Of a stretch of 64,000 nucleotides of DNA, positions 44,098-53,434 are shown piece by piece. Origin of the DNA: Candidatus Freyarchaeota archaeon (GTDB lineage Archaea; Asgardarchaeota; Jordiarchaeia; Jordiarchaeales; Jordiarchaeaceae); contig JAUQZE010000007.1 in assembly GCA_030587365.1 (NCBI GenBank), forward strand, positions 110,907-174,906, given 5' to 3'. The translations under genes were made by a program, and so were the position numbers. Below the pieces are notes generated by a model that saw nothing but the letters and a program-made list of their open reading frames with translations, did no database searches and had not been told where the DNA came from. Position 1 is the stretch's first letter, and each line of letters opens with the position of its first letter.

Positions 44098-45180
44098 GTG
44101 AATTTTTTGAGTTCGAAGGAACGTGTACTAATCGCTTTGGATCACGGTATTCCTGATAGAGTGCCGATATACGACATGGGGATTGATAGCCCTATAGTGT
44201 TGAAGCTTATGAATGCTGAAGTGTACTCTTGGGAATTGGCTATCGAATGCTATAAAAAATTTGGTTTCGATATGGTTACTGCGTGGCCGGAGACATTTCC
44301 CTTAAACTGGTTCACCGACGATAAGGGGCGGAGAGGATTTATCGATGAGTGGGGGCGGAAGCGAGTGTTCACCGAGGATGGAACTAAATGGTACGCAGGA
44401 GGTGTGATTGAGTCAGAGGAAGTCTTTAATTCTTGGAGTTGGCCGAATCCCCACCTTTCCGAGCGTTACGTAGATGTGGAGAAAACGTTGAAACTTGCCA
44501 CCGAGCTTGCTGTTATAGGATTTGTAGGGGGTCCTTTTGAGAGGGCTGCACTGGGTAGAGGACATCAGTTTATACTAATGGATTTCTTCAAAAACCCAAG
44601 CTTCGTCAGAAGGCATATGGGGAAGGTTATGGAGTATTGGATTGAAGTTGGAAAAATAGAAATAGACATGGGCGTTGACGCAGTAATAATTGCTGATGAC
44701 TACGCCCACAAATCGGGTCCCTTCTTCTCTCCAAAAATCTTTGAAAAACACATTTTACCCCTTCTCAAAAAAGAGGTTCGCGTTTTCAAGAAGAAAGGTG
44801 TAAAGGTTATTCACCATTCGGATGGCTATATTATACCCCTCATCCCATACTTGATCGAGGCGGGCATTGATGGTTTACACTCCTTGGAACCCTCTGCAGG
44901 GGTTAACATAGGACAAGTGAAAAAAAGGTATGGAGACAGACTTGTTTTGGTGGGGAACATTGACTGCGGCTCTCTTCTATCCTTTGGGAAACCGGAGGAA
45001 GTTAAAAGGGTAGTTAGAGAAACTATCGCCGAGGCAGCCCCCGGAGGAGGATACATTCTCAGTTCAAGCAATAGTCTACACCGAGGAGTTAAGATAGAAA
45101 ACGTTCTTGCAATGATCGAAGAAGCAAAAAGATTCAAATACCAAGATTCCGCAATAAAAGAGGACTTAAAAGGTTGGTAA
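44098..45180 (+). CDS. Uroporphyrinogen-decarboxylase-fold protein (corrinoid methyltransferase-like)
   Basis: 360 residues from GTG 44098. SSKERVLIALDHGIPDRVPIYDMG, the His-containing VIHHSDGYIIPLIPYLIEAGIDGLHSLEPSAGVNI, LVGNIDCGSLL and GGYILSSSNSLHRGVKIENVLAMIEEA are those of the UroD/MtaA-MtbA family. Members transfer methyl groups from corrinoid proteins or decarboxylate porphyrins; no corrinoid protein is adjacent, so the substrate stays open. 75 nt before the transporter gene. Confidence 0.82.
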   Translation: MNFLSSKERVLIALDHGIPDRVPIYDMGIDSPIVLKLMNAEVYSWELAIECYKKFGFDMVTAWPETFPLNWFTDDKGRRGFIDEWGRKRVFTEDGTKWYAGGVIESEEVFNSWSWPNPHLSERYVDVEKTLKLATELAVIGFVGGPFERAALGRGHQFILMDFFKNPSFVRRHMGKVMEYWIEVGKIEIDMGVDAVIIADDYAHKSGPFFSPKIFEKHILPLLKKEVRVFKKKGVKVIHHSDGYIIPLIPYLIEAGIDGLHSLEPSAGVNIGQVKKRYGDRLVLVGNIDCGSLLSFGKPEEVKRVVRETIAEAAPGGGYILSSSNSLHRGVKIENVLAMIEEAKRFKYQDSAIKEDLKGW

Positions 45181-45254
45181 GGTTTTTAAGTACGTTGAAA
45201 GCGAGTAGTCATTATCCCCCCTAAACAGTCAGAGCCCTCTGGAGAATTCTAAAG

Positions 45255-47414
45255 ATGAAGAAGGATACTAAAGAAGTGGATGTCGAGAAAAGGTCACCGA
45301 TAACTCGCAGAGCCATACTCTACGGTAGCCTGGTGGGTATACTGTACATTTTTCTTGCGGTGTATGTTAGTCTTAAGACAGGGTTGGCTTTTATTGGTGG
45401 AATGTCCATACTGGGATATATACTTCTCTCAGTACGAGGGAAGTATAATCCAAAGGAAAACGTAGTAGTAAGTGCAATAGTAGACGGGACAGCTACTATA
45501 TCCGCGGGGGTTGTTGCAGGTTTACCAGCCCTCGTTATATTTGCTTATAGAAACATGTTTACCCTGTTTAACACACCAATAACCCTTCAACTTATTTTTA
45601 CGATTACAATATTTGCCGGAGTCCTAGGGGTATTCCTCCTACTTCCCTTTAGGGAACAATTTATGAAGATGCCCTGGCCGCATTTAGTGAACCTCTACAA
45701 AACTATTGAAGGCCTTGGAGCGGAAGCTGACGTCAAAAATAGACTTTTAAAATGGATGGGGGTTTCTGCGGCGTATGTTGGGGGGGTATTAAGCTTGGGT
45801 TATGTATTTCCTTTCGATTTCACGTTGATACCTCCAACACAAACGTTACCCAATTGGTGGACAAAAATGATGGCCTTTGACAAAAAAGCTTTGGATTTCA
45901 GCGTCTACCCCAGCGTCTTAACCTGGAATGCCGACCCCTACACTTGGAATCTCAACCTCTACAATAATTTGAGCAATATACAGAGTTATTATCTATTTGT
46001 TGGACAGACAATGTCTCCTTATCCTTTGCCGAGTTTTATGGGAATCTCGAATAATCCGCTAATAGCGAGCGTAGGATACTTTGTTGGCTGGAAAAGAGCA
46101 GTTATGATGCTTCTTGGTGGCGTTTATTCCGTGTTAGTATGGGTGTTTTTTGAGAACCGATATTTTCCCCAGCCGGGTCGATACGCTGATTTTGGTACCC
46201 ATGTAGGCTTGCCTCAGATATTTTATCTAGCAATGGGACTACTCATCGCCTTTATTGCTTGGGGTTTCATTAAAGGCGCTATAGACCAGTTGAATAATCG
46301 CAGGAAAATGAAAGCTTTAGAAAAACAGATTGAGACTCAAAGCGAAGAACAAGCAAACCAACAAATAAAATTAAAAAAGAGCAAAACACCTTCAACATCA
46401 ATGCCAGTTTCAAGCGTCCCTGGCCAAGTGAAGAAGCCACTAAAACTGACGCGTCCCATAATCAGGGATTGGATTCGCTTGGCTTTTACACAATACAAAT
46501 CTGTGTTTGTTATCTTGGCGATTTTCCTAGTTGGTAGCTTTCTAATGTTTTATGTATTCCAGCCCTTCTCTAACGTTCAAATTAATCCGTTGTTCATGAC
46601 TATAAGTGCACCCGCTGTTCTCGCATCCAGTTGGTGGAGCGCTATGGTTATAAGTGAAACCGGGATGCCAACGGGATTTCTAACTGATTTACTCGCGGTC
46701 CCCGGAATTTTGGGTTTTGACATAAATTTCTCTAGCCTCATAGTCTTTTTTACATTGATGACTGTTATGCAAACATCGGCACTGAGAGTCATTGGCTGGT
46801 TCAAAGTAGGACGCGAACTAAAAGTCAAAGATAGAACGGTATTACTATCAGTACTTTACGGGGCGCTTTTTGCCGCAGTTGTCGGAAGCGCTATCATCTT
46901 CTTACTATACCAAACCTATGGATTCGGTACCTCTTATTTTCCAGCACCCACCGCAGCAATTACGGGAATATTCTTCTTAACCATATTACAACTCAAGACC
47001 CCAATTCTTCAAACCGGTGCTATGTTCACAACTGGGGGTTTGAGCATAATTCAATACTCCCAACTATTCTATCAGTATATTACCCAACCATATTTGGATC
47101 CCTATTTTCGATACTTCCCCCACATATTCTTTATCCTTGGTCTAATTATAGGGTTGGCTTTGTCAAAATTTGATCTTTCTCCAGTATCCTTCCTAGTGGG
47201 CGTACTAATCCCCCCCGCTTATAGTTTCTCGATAATGTTTGGCGGAGGTGTAAATTATTACGTCTATAGAAAAAATAAAAACAAGCCTAAAGAAGACTAT
47301 GCTAAGGAGGATTCCAAATATCAAGACCGTCTTAGCGGTGTCGGCGCAGGTGCAGGTTTAGTATACCTCATATGGATAATAATCACAACTTTAATTATGC
47401 TGTTGGGATTCTGA
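45255..47414 (+). CDS. OPT-like oligopeptide transporter family protein
   Basis: 719 residues with about 14 membrane segments. The N-terminal ITRRAILYGSLVGILYIFLAVYVSLKTGL and ENVVVSAIVDGTATISAGVVAGLPALVIF match the OPT family signature (PITxRAxxxG ... LGLKTG, ENxxxQTxASAG). A ~60-residue charged loop (~355-405) separates two halves. Second-half motif TGMPTGFLTDLLAVPGIL. OPT proteins import peptides or metal chelates; substrate unknown. It may be cotranscribed with the UroD-like gene. Confidence 0.68.
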   Translation: MKKDTKEVDVEKRSPITRRAILYGSLVGILYIFLAVYVSLKTGLAFIGGMSILGYILLSVRGKYNPKENVVVSAIVDGTATISAGVVAGLPALVIFAYRNMFTLFNTPITLQLIFTITIFAGVLGVFLLLPFREQFMKMPWPHLVNLYKTIEGLGAEADVKNRLLKWMGVSAAYVGGVLSLGYVFPFDFTLIPPTQTLPNWWTKMMAFDKKALDFSVYPSVLTWNADPYTWNLNLYNNLSNIQSYYLFVGQTMSPYPLPSFMGISNNPLIASVGYFVGWKRAVMMLLGGVYSVLVWVFFENRYFPQPGRYADFGTHVGLPQIFYLAMGLLIAFIAWGFIKGAIDQLNNRRKMKALEKQIETQSEEQANQQIKLKKSKTPSTSMPVSSVPGQVKKPLKLTRPIIRDWIRLAFTQYKSVFVILAIFLVGSFLMFYVFQPFSNVQINPLFMTISAPAVLASSWWSAMVISETGMPTGFLTDLLAVPGILGFDINFSSLIVFFTLMTVMQTSALRVIGWFKVGRELKVKDRTVLLSVLYGALFAAVVGSAIIFLLYQTYGFGTSYFPAPTAAITGIFFLTILQLKTPILQTGAMFTTGGLSIIQYSQLFYQYITQPYLDPYFRYFPHIFFILGLIIGLALSKFDLSPVSFLVGVLIPPAYSFSIMFGGGVNYYVYRKNKNKPKEDYAKEDSKYQDRLSGVGAGAGLVYLIWIIITTLIMLLGF

Positions 47415-47464
47415 ATTACAATAATACCTGAAAATATGAAAGGTTATCTTTTGCCGAGTTTATA

Positions 47465-48166
47465 TTACTTTGCTAACAGTTCCGGAACTATTAAAGAAAC
47501 GTCTTTTAAAACCAAATCCGCTCCTGCTGATTTCAATTCGTCAACTGAGTGTCCCGAAGATAGAACTCCTATGGATTTTGCGCCCACACTTCGAGCAGAA
47601 ATAATATCGTTAGGATGGTCACCAACCACAATCGCTTCTTCAGCCGTAACCCCAAGTAAAGACAGAGTCTTACTTAAGTGACATGAATCTGGTTTGGGTC
47701 TTTCCACATCATCCCTTGCCACAACAACATCAAAAAGAGAGCGGACTCCTATTCGATTAAGAAGAAAATTGACAACGGAGCTCTTATTAAAAGTAAAAAT
47801 CCCTAATTTAAACCCTTTGTTCTTGAGTTTTCGAAGAAGTTCAATCGCCCCTGGGATTGGTGAAGTTTTATGAGCTGCTTCAATCTCATACTTTTCAACG
47901 GCTTCGTCAACTTCTTTTAACATACTTAAAATCTTCGAGCCGGAATCGTCCTGAGATCGAATAATTAGAATCGACTTTTCAACCATTTTGACTATTGACT
48001 GATCCAGTGAAAGTATCGACTCTGGAGCCCCATATTTTACGAGAATTCCTATTACATCCCTACGAGCGGAAATGATGTCAATTTTAAAGTAAACAAGGGT
48101 TCCGTCACAGTCAAAAACGAAAGCCTTCTTTCCCTCTAACAAGCTATTGTTGTCAACGTTAACCAA
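47465..48166 (-). CDS. HAD-superfamily phosphatase (phosphoglycolate-phosphatase-like)
   Basis: 233 residues. Motif I FDCDGTLVY (~residues 18-26), motif II LGIFTFNKSSVVNFLL, motif III ERPKPDS and motif IV VVGDHPNDIISARSVGAKSIGVLSSG. A cap domain lies between motifs I and II. A small-molecule phosphatase of the Gph type; substrate not determined. TTG 48166. Convergent with the transporter gene. Confidence 0.88.
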   Translation of the reverse strand: MVNVDNNSLLEGKKAFVFDCDGTLVYFKIDIISARRDVIGILVKYGAPESILSLDQSIVKMVEKSILIIRSQDDSGSKILSMLKEVDEAVEKYEIEAAHKTSPIPGAIELLRKLKNKGFKLGIFTFNKSSVVNFLLNRIGVRSLFDVVVARDDVERPKPDSCHLSKTLSLLGVTAEEAIVVGDHPNDIISARSVGAKSIGVLSSGHSVDELKSAGADLVLKDVSLIVPELLAK

Positions 48167-48345
48167 TTAAATGACACCCATAAAACTCTGTACACATTCA
48201 GAATAAGCCTAGAAATCTTTAAATTTTTGTATCTGTTCCTAGCGATGATTTTTTTCAATTACACCAGAATTGTATTGAACGTGCCGAAAAAGGAATAATC
48301 TTCTAGTAGATAAAATTCCTTCTATTTTTCCAAAATCTCAGTTTC

Positions 48346-48759
48346 TCAAGTATTTTCTACAAGTTCCTTTAGAAGTTTATAGAGAGGGTCATAACCGACA
48401 GCACCTAAAATATGTTCCACGGGTTTAGCGTCTTTGAAAATAATAAATGTAGGAACCGCGGTGATACCAAATGCTTGAGCAATGCCTGGTTCCTCATCGA
48501 CATCCACCTTGCCAAAGATAATTTTACCAGCAAAATCATTTGCCAAACGCTCAAAAATAGGTGTCATCATGCGGCAGGGACCACACCATTGCGCTGAGTA
48601 ATCTATTATAACTGGGGCCTTTGAATTTTTTATTGTCTCAGCGAATTTTGTTGAATCCATGTGTATTACTCCCTTTGGGATTTGCGGTTGAGATTGTTGC
48701 TCTATCAATTCTTTGATTTTCTTTTCACGAATTCTTTTCAGCTCTTGATCTCCCTCCAT
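48346..48759 (-). CDS. trxA: Thioredoxin with charged N-terminal helix
   Basis: 137 residues from ATG 48759, supported by GAGGG upstream; an earlier in-frame ATG adds 15 residues. The active site is WCGPCRMM (CGPC), with FGKVDVDEEPGIAQAFGITAVPTFIIF (cis-Pro). The first ~30 residues (EGDQELKRIREKKIKELIEQ) form an extra charged helix not found in minimal thioredoxins. A cytosolic disulfide reductant. Confidence 0.92.
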   Translation of the reverse strand: MEGDQELKRIREKKIKELIEQQSQPQIPKGVIHMDSTKFAETIKNSKAPVIIDYSAQWCGPCRMMTPIFERLANDFAGKIIFGKVDVDEEPGIAQAFGITAVPTFIIFKDAKPVEHILGAVGYDPLYKLLKELVENT

Positions 48760-48804
48760 TTTTTTCCCTCTTGCAGTTTGAGAACCTATTTCATGATTGT
48801 TCAA

Positions 48805-48965
48805 TTATCGAGAACACCCGCTAGTTTAAATATTTTACGCTTGTAAAACACGTATTTCATAACTGTTCTGGGGAGCGGGTACCCTTGTAGAACAGAGCGT
48901 GTTACTAAGAAAAGCCGAACGGCCGATGGGATAGTAGGAAGTATTCACATCTGTAAATGGTATCT
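48805..48965. ncRNA. Structured, GC-richer intergenic segment (possible small RNA)
   Basis: Between thioredoxin and the HTH gene a locally GC-rich patch contains arms CTGTTCT (48852-48858) and AGAACAG, able to form a 7-bp stem, with GGGTACCC inside. No C/D boxes or clear H/ACA signals were found. A small RNA or leader structure is possible. Confidence 0.25.
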
Positions 48966-48980
48966 ATTTTTTGTTCAGCC

Positions 48981-49346
48981 TTACTTGGTCTTTTTCCAAC
49001 CCTCTTCTAGGAAATGCACCATCTTTTCATACCATTGGTCTAAAGCCGCTCTTACCATTTTTTTAACTTCTGACGATGGAGCCGCTTCATATTCGTAGTA
49101 GTAACCTCCCCTAGCTATGCTCTTTGTCCTTCTTGTTGCCAAACCCTTGCTTATCAGGTTTGTCAGGGATCTTTGGATGGTGCTCCTATTCCTACGCAGT
49201 TTATCCGCGATTTCCTGAACCTGCATGGGACCATCTAAAAGAGTGAAATAGGTCTTTACCTCCAATTCCCTGATTCCCAAGGCACACTTGATTATGTCTG
49301 TAGGTTCCAGTTTGCCTGCGGCTATCTGCGCCCTCATCTCTTCCAT
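48981..49346 (-). CDS. HTH transcriptional regulator (TrmB/Lrs14-like winged helix)
   Basis: 121 residues from ATG 49346 with GGTGATA 8 nt upstream. The winged helix reads LREL..KTYFTLLDGPMQVQEIADKLRRNRSTIQRSLTNLISKGLATRR, followed by a tyrosine-rich wing (GGYYYEYEAAP) and a helical tail. Common archaeal single-domain regulators have this design. Target unknown. Confidence 0.82.
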   Translation of the reverse strand: MEEMRAQIAAGKLEPTDIIKCALGIRELEVKTYFTLLDGPMQVQEIADKLRRNRSTIQRSLTNLISKGLATRRTKSIARGGYYYEYEAAPSSEVKKMVRAALDQWYEKMVHFLEEGWKKTK

Positions 49347-49562
49347 CAATATTATCACCGTTAAAAATAAGGATGCGTATATTTAATAAATATTGTGCAT
49401 AAAATGGCACAACCATGAACATATGCACACTACTTGTACAACCTTACCTCGTAACTAACAGAAAAAAGAAGTGAACCTCTTCACACGCGCCAATACTTGT
49501 AATATTTTTTCTTTAATAAAAGGAATAAATATTGGCGGGCGGTTAATTTCTTCGTATTTTGT

Positions 49563-50768
49563 TCACTCGGTTTTGATATATTTTTTAAGTTCCTTATCAG
49601 GAAGGCCGAGAGCGTAGAGAATACTGAGTAGATTCTTCTGCGCGATGACGCCATCAGCTACCTGTTTAAGAACCTGTTTAGCGTTGAAAGCGATGCCCAA
49701 CCCGACTTTGCCTAACATAAACTGGTCATTTGCGCCATCTCCGACTGCAACGACCTCGTCTTTGGATATTCCCTCTATTTCGGAAATCCAGTGTATTATG
49801 TCTGCTTTCTTTTCACCATCAATGATTGGCTCTTCTACTTCTCCTGTGAGAACCCCGTTCTTGATGATTAGTTTGTTGCCAAAGGCGTAATCAAGGCCTA
49901 GTTTTTCTTTTAACCGGTCAGTGAAGTAGGTAAACCCGCCGCTGATAAGAGCTATCTTGTAGCCCATCGATTTCAGGGATCTTGTAAGCTCCTCCGCTCC
50001 TGGTGTCAGATGCATATTTCTCGCTATTTCTTCCAGGTGCTCTACATCCAATCCTTTTAAAAGCTTGACACGTTCACGAACAGCTTCTACGAAGTCGATT
50101 TCTCCATTCATAGCCCTTGCGGTTATTTTTCTCACCTGTTCCCCAACTCCAGCGATCTTGGCTATCTCGTCGATAGTTTCTTCGTCCACTAGAGTGGAAT
50201 CCATATCAAATACTATGAGTTTTTTCGATTTTTGGTAAACGTTTTCTCTCTGGAGAATAGCACCTACTCCCAAGTTTTCACATAGGTTTTGAAGCTCTAT
50301 TCTGACTTTTTCTAAAGGAAATTTTAGGTCGCTGAGGTCCACTAGCATCTCCATGGCAATCATTTCACCTCTAGCAATCATACGGATTTTCTCGATGTTA
50401 ATATTGTAGTTTCCTAACAATGTTGAAGTTTTTGCAACAATGCCGGGTCTGTCTTTTCCCAGAATCGTTATAAGAGCCAATTCTTTTTCTGATTTTCTTC
50501 TCCCCTCTAAGTAGGGTTCCAAAGTAACCTGTAAGCCCGCTTCTGCACCCTTTTTTACTAATAGATTCTTCAGTTCATTAGTAGAAACAGTCGCTAAACT
50601 AATATCCACAATCATGAACATGGCGAATAAGCCCCTAAGCACAGTTTCCTCAACATCAACAATATTAGCGTTAACATCTGCCACTACATTAGTTAACTTG
50701 GAAACTAGACCAGGCTTATCGCGGCCGATTGCGGTTACTGTAACAAGTTTTGTTGAGGCATTTTTCAA
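49563..50768 (-). CDS. serB: Phosphoserine phosphatase with two N-terminal ACT domains
   Basis: 401 residues. ACT 1 (~8-80) and ACT 2 (~97-165) precede a HAD domain with DMDSTLVDEETIDEIA (nucleophile D188), the cap GEIDFVEAVRERVKLLKG, LISGGFTYF (motif II) and VVAVGDGANDQFMLGKVGLGIAFNAK (motifs III-IV). This is full-length SerB, the last step of serine synthesis; ACT domains imply amino-acid feedback. TTG 50768 is set by GGAGGATAAAAA. Confidence 0.95.
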   Translation of the reverse strand: MKNASTKLVTVTAIGRDKPGLVSKLTNVVADVNANIVDVEETVLRGLFAMFMIVDISLATVSTNELKNLLVKKGAEAGLQVTLEPYLEGRRKSEKELALITILGKDRPGIVAKTSTLLGNYNINIEKIRMIARGEMIAMEMLVDLSDLKFPLEKVRIELQNLCENLGVGAILQRENVYQKSKKLIVFDMDSTLVDEETIDEIAKIAGVGEQVRKITARAMNGEIDFVEAVRERVKLLKGLDVEHLEEIARNMHLTPGAEELTRSLKSMGYKIALISGGFTYFTDRLKEKLGLDYAFGNKLIIKNGVLTGEVEEPIIDGEKKADIIHWISEIEGISKDEVVAVGDGANDQFMLGKVGLGIAFNAKQVLKQVADGVIAQKNLLSILYALGLPDKELKKYIKTE

Positions 50769-51277
50769 TTTTTATCCTCCAAACTCGGTATCAATAAATG
50801 TATGAACCTAATAAGAAGATGCAGGATAAAATTAAGTTCTTTACATTAGCTATCATTAACAGCAACAGAAAAAATGCATAAAAAGATTTCTAAGAAATCC
50901 TTTGCGACCAATCAAAGAGCGTGTATTTTTTTATACATCTTTGATGGTGCTCCCTATCCAAAGAATCATTCTTTAGACATATTTTCAACTATTTACACTC
51001 CAATTCTACGCATCAAATGAGGGTTATGATAGGAAACTTAAGTTAGGAATCAAAATTATTTGAGAATTACTGACGGGGGTTTGGGACAATTGAGCATCGT
51101 TTCTAATTCATTTTTAAAATATGATTATTTTAGTGCGAAGAATTTCTTTTTGTTTATTTTTTTCATTTTTTCAATTGACATTTATTCTTGATTATTGTTC
51201 TTATGGTAACATATATATAGGTAAGACTGTATTGGAAAACAATTTCTTAGAGTGTTATTCTGGAGGCGGTAAATAGA
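50769..51277. promoter_or_regulatory. Intergenic region and promoter of the TrmB-family gene
   Basis: About 500 nt of AT-rich DNA. A strong TATA box ACATATATATA is at ~51209-51219 and SD GGAGGCGGT at ~51262-51270, just ahead of GTG 51278. Nothing else was seen. Confidence 0.5.
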
Positions 51278-52060
51278 GTGGTGAGCAACACTACAGTTGA
51301 GGCGCTAAAAAATTTTGGCCTATGTGAGTATGAGTCTAAGGCATATATTGCCCTAGTGTCTTTAGGTGTTGCCACTGTGAAACAGGTTTGTGAGATAGCC
51401 AATATACCTCAACCTCGAGCTTATGATATTCTTGCTGCCCTTGAGGAGAAAGGATTGGTTGAAGTACAGCAGGGTAGACCCAAACTCTACAAGGCTATAG
51501 AACCCCGCACAGCCTTTAGACGACTTGAAAAAGCACTTAGTAGAGACAAGGAGTATGCCATAGAAGAACTCAGCGATTTTTACGGATTACAAAAGTCAAA
51601 ACAGGATTTATGGACAATGCACGGAAAATCAAACATCATCAACAAAATAGAAGAGATGCTTATGGGAGCAGAGCAACACGTTATGCTTTCCTTCCCGAAA
51701 GACATACTTCTAGAGATAGAAAAAACGCTCAAGGCTGTATCCGAAAAGGGTATAGAACTCAAAATATGGACCTGCGCCGAAGAAGATAATTCAAATGTTG
51801 CTCTTCCTCTTAAAGGGAATATTGAAATGGTTTCGGACAATCAGGTATATGCAAATCTCCTTGTTGTAGACGGAAATGAAGCTCTAATTTCTTCTGGATG
51901 CGTTGAAAATTATAAGGGACCCTGGATAGGAATATGGACGAATGAACCCAGCTTTGTCAAGCTTATTAGCATTTTCTTCAAAAAACTCTGGAAAGAAAAA
52001 AAACTCGAAGAAGAAAGAGAATTCCTAGTCAGAGATTTAATGCGCCTCAAAGCTCCCTGA
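51278..52060 (+). CDS. TrmB-family sugar-responsive transcriptional regulator
   Basis: 260 residues. Winged helix: ALKNFGLCEYESKAYIALVSLGVATVKQVCEIANIPQPRAYDILAALEEKGLVEV. A coiled linker leads to a PLD-like sugar/effector-binding domain (WTMHGKSNIINKIEEMLMGAEQHVMLSFPKD ... LLVVDGNEALISSG). Typical TrmB length and order. Two tandem GTGs (51278, 51281) could each start it. The effector is unknown. Confidence 0.9.
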   Translation: MVSNTTVEALKNFGLCEYESKAYIALVSLGVATVKQVCEIANIPQPRAYDILAALEEKGLVEVQQGRPKLYKAIEPRTAFRRLEKALSRDKEYAIEELSDFYGLQKSKQDLWTMHGKSNIINKIEEMLMGAEQHVMLSFPKDILLEIEKTLKAVSEKGIELKIWTCAEEDNSNVALPLKGNIEMVSDNQVYANLLVVDGNEALISSGCVENYKGPWIGIWTNEPSFVKLISIFFKKLWKEKKLEEEREFLVRDLMRLKAP

Positions 52061-52416
52061 ACAAAAACACAAACAAAACCTTTACATAAATTATTTACTG
52101 ATCCGAAAACCTAAACTTCCTAGCCATAAAATTCGGAAAAGCAGCGGGCGTATAAATAGATTTTTTTTACAGCAGATTAGTCCTTCTTTGCAATTCTTAT
52201 CCACTTCTCTAATCTTGTATTCATCTACCATCGAGAATCCTTAACTGATTAAATTCTTATTCGGATTCATCTATACTGAAAAACAAAAAATAGGAAAATA
52301 ATTTCTGAGAAATATCTACGTTTAATCTTATTGCCTTTTTCAAAAGGTAAAAAACTTAATAATCACAAATAAGAATTACATTATTAAAAAAAGGGCAAAA
52401 AATTGGGAGTGAAATT
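52061..52416. other. Intergenic, nothing recognised
   Basis: AT-rich spacer of ~355 nt between the TrmB gene and the HhH protein; only weak TATA-like runs near the right end. Confidence 0.4.
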
Positions 52417-52728
52417 ATGGTTTCATTTCTGGAAATAATAATTTACGTAACACCCATAGCAGTAGGCACATTAATGGCAGTAATCGGCGATCGGTTAGGA
52501 TTAGCTCAAATCCCCTCCAAAAAAGTGAAGCTCAAACGAGAAGCCCCAGTAACCAAAATAAAAGGCATAGGAACAGAAAATGCCAAAGAACTAAGTAAAC
52601 ACAAAATCAACACCGTAGACGACCTAGTAAAAGCCGACAAGAAAAAATTAGCTAAAGTCAAAGGAGTAGATAAAAAACTGGTCAAAAAATTGGTGAAATT
52701 CGCCCTAAAACAAATGATGGAGGACTAA
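52417..52728 (+). CDS. Membrane-anchored helix-hairpin-helix protein
   Basis: 103 residues: an N-terminal membrane helix (FLEIIIYVTPIAVGTLMAVIG), a basic linker, then tandem HhH motifs (VTKIKGIGTENAKELSKHKI and LAKVKGVDKKLVKKLVKFA). HhH motifs bind DNA without sequence specificity, so this may tether DNA to the membrane, though that is speculative. The next gene starts 3 nt after its stop. Strongly A/C-biased coding strand. Confidence 0.75.
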   Translation: MVSFLEIIIYVTPIAVGTLMAVIGDRLGLAQIPSKKVKLKREAPVTKIKGIGTENAKELSKHKINTVDDLVKADKKKLAKVKGVDKKLVKKLVKFALKQMMED

Positions 52729-52731
52729 AAA

Positions 52732-53316
52732 ATGCAGAAATACACTCACTTAGTGGTAGGAGCAACCGCAGGAGCCATAGTAGCAGTACTTCTAGGATAC
52801 ACTTGGGGTATAGCCTCCCAGTTTAACGCTGCTGCATTGCAATTAGTCAAGTGGGGTTCACTAAACACAGTGCTCAGCGCAGCAAACCAAAAACTACCAC
52901 CGATACTTGCGGGAGCCGCCTTCGGCATCCTACCCGACCTCGATCAACTACTAAAACGCCAACGCATAGGACACCGAAGCGGGCTATTCCACAGCGTACT
53001 AACATTCATATGGCTACCACCACTCATAGGACTCTTTGCGCCCAGTATGTTCGCACTATCAGCCGCAGGAATTTTTAGCCACTGGTTTATTGATTCATTT
53101 AATCCGACTGGTGTGCGTACCTTCCCTTATGTTCTTCCTCGTAAGCAAGAGTCTTTGAAGGATTTTCTCTGGAATCATGAAAGAGATTTGCGTATTGCCA
53201 CTATTCATTATGATAATCACTGGCTTAACCTTGTGATGTGCGGTGTTTGTATAGTTATTATTTTCCTGCTTTCGGGTCAGATGCCATCTTTTAATATACT
53301 AAACCTACCGTTCTAG
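52732..53316 (+). CDS. YdjM-like membrane-bound metal-dependent hydrolase (DUF457)
   Basis: 194 residues with several membrane helices. KYTHLVVGATAGAIVA, ILPDLDQLLKRQRIGHRSGLFHS and GIFSHWFIDSFNPTGV supply the His/Asp residues of the YdjM/DUF457 family. Biochemical role unknown. Coupled to the HhH gene. The composition of the plus strand changes abruptly near 53085, within the gene, from A/C-rich to G/T-rich. Confidence 0.8.
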   Translation: MQKYTHLVVGATAGAIVAVLLGYTWGIASQFNAAALQLVKWGSLNTVLSAANQKLPPILAGAAFGILPDLDQLLKRQRIGHRSGLFHSVLTFIWLPPLIGLFAPSMFALSAAGIFSHWFIDSFNPTGVRTFPYVLPRKQESLKDFLWNHERDLRIATIHYDNHWLNLVMCGVCIVIIFLLSGQMPSFNILNLPF

Positions 53317-53434
53317 GATTGTTATGGGTTAAAATAAGCTTCTTTAATTTCTCTTTTTTCTTTGTTATTTATCTAATCTCGTGGTTACAGGGTTTTTAAG
53401 AAGAGAATGGTTTCTTCGTTTTTTTGGCTTGTTT

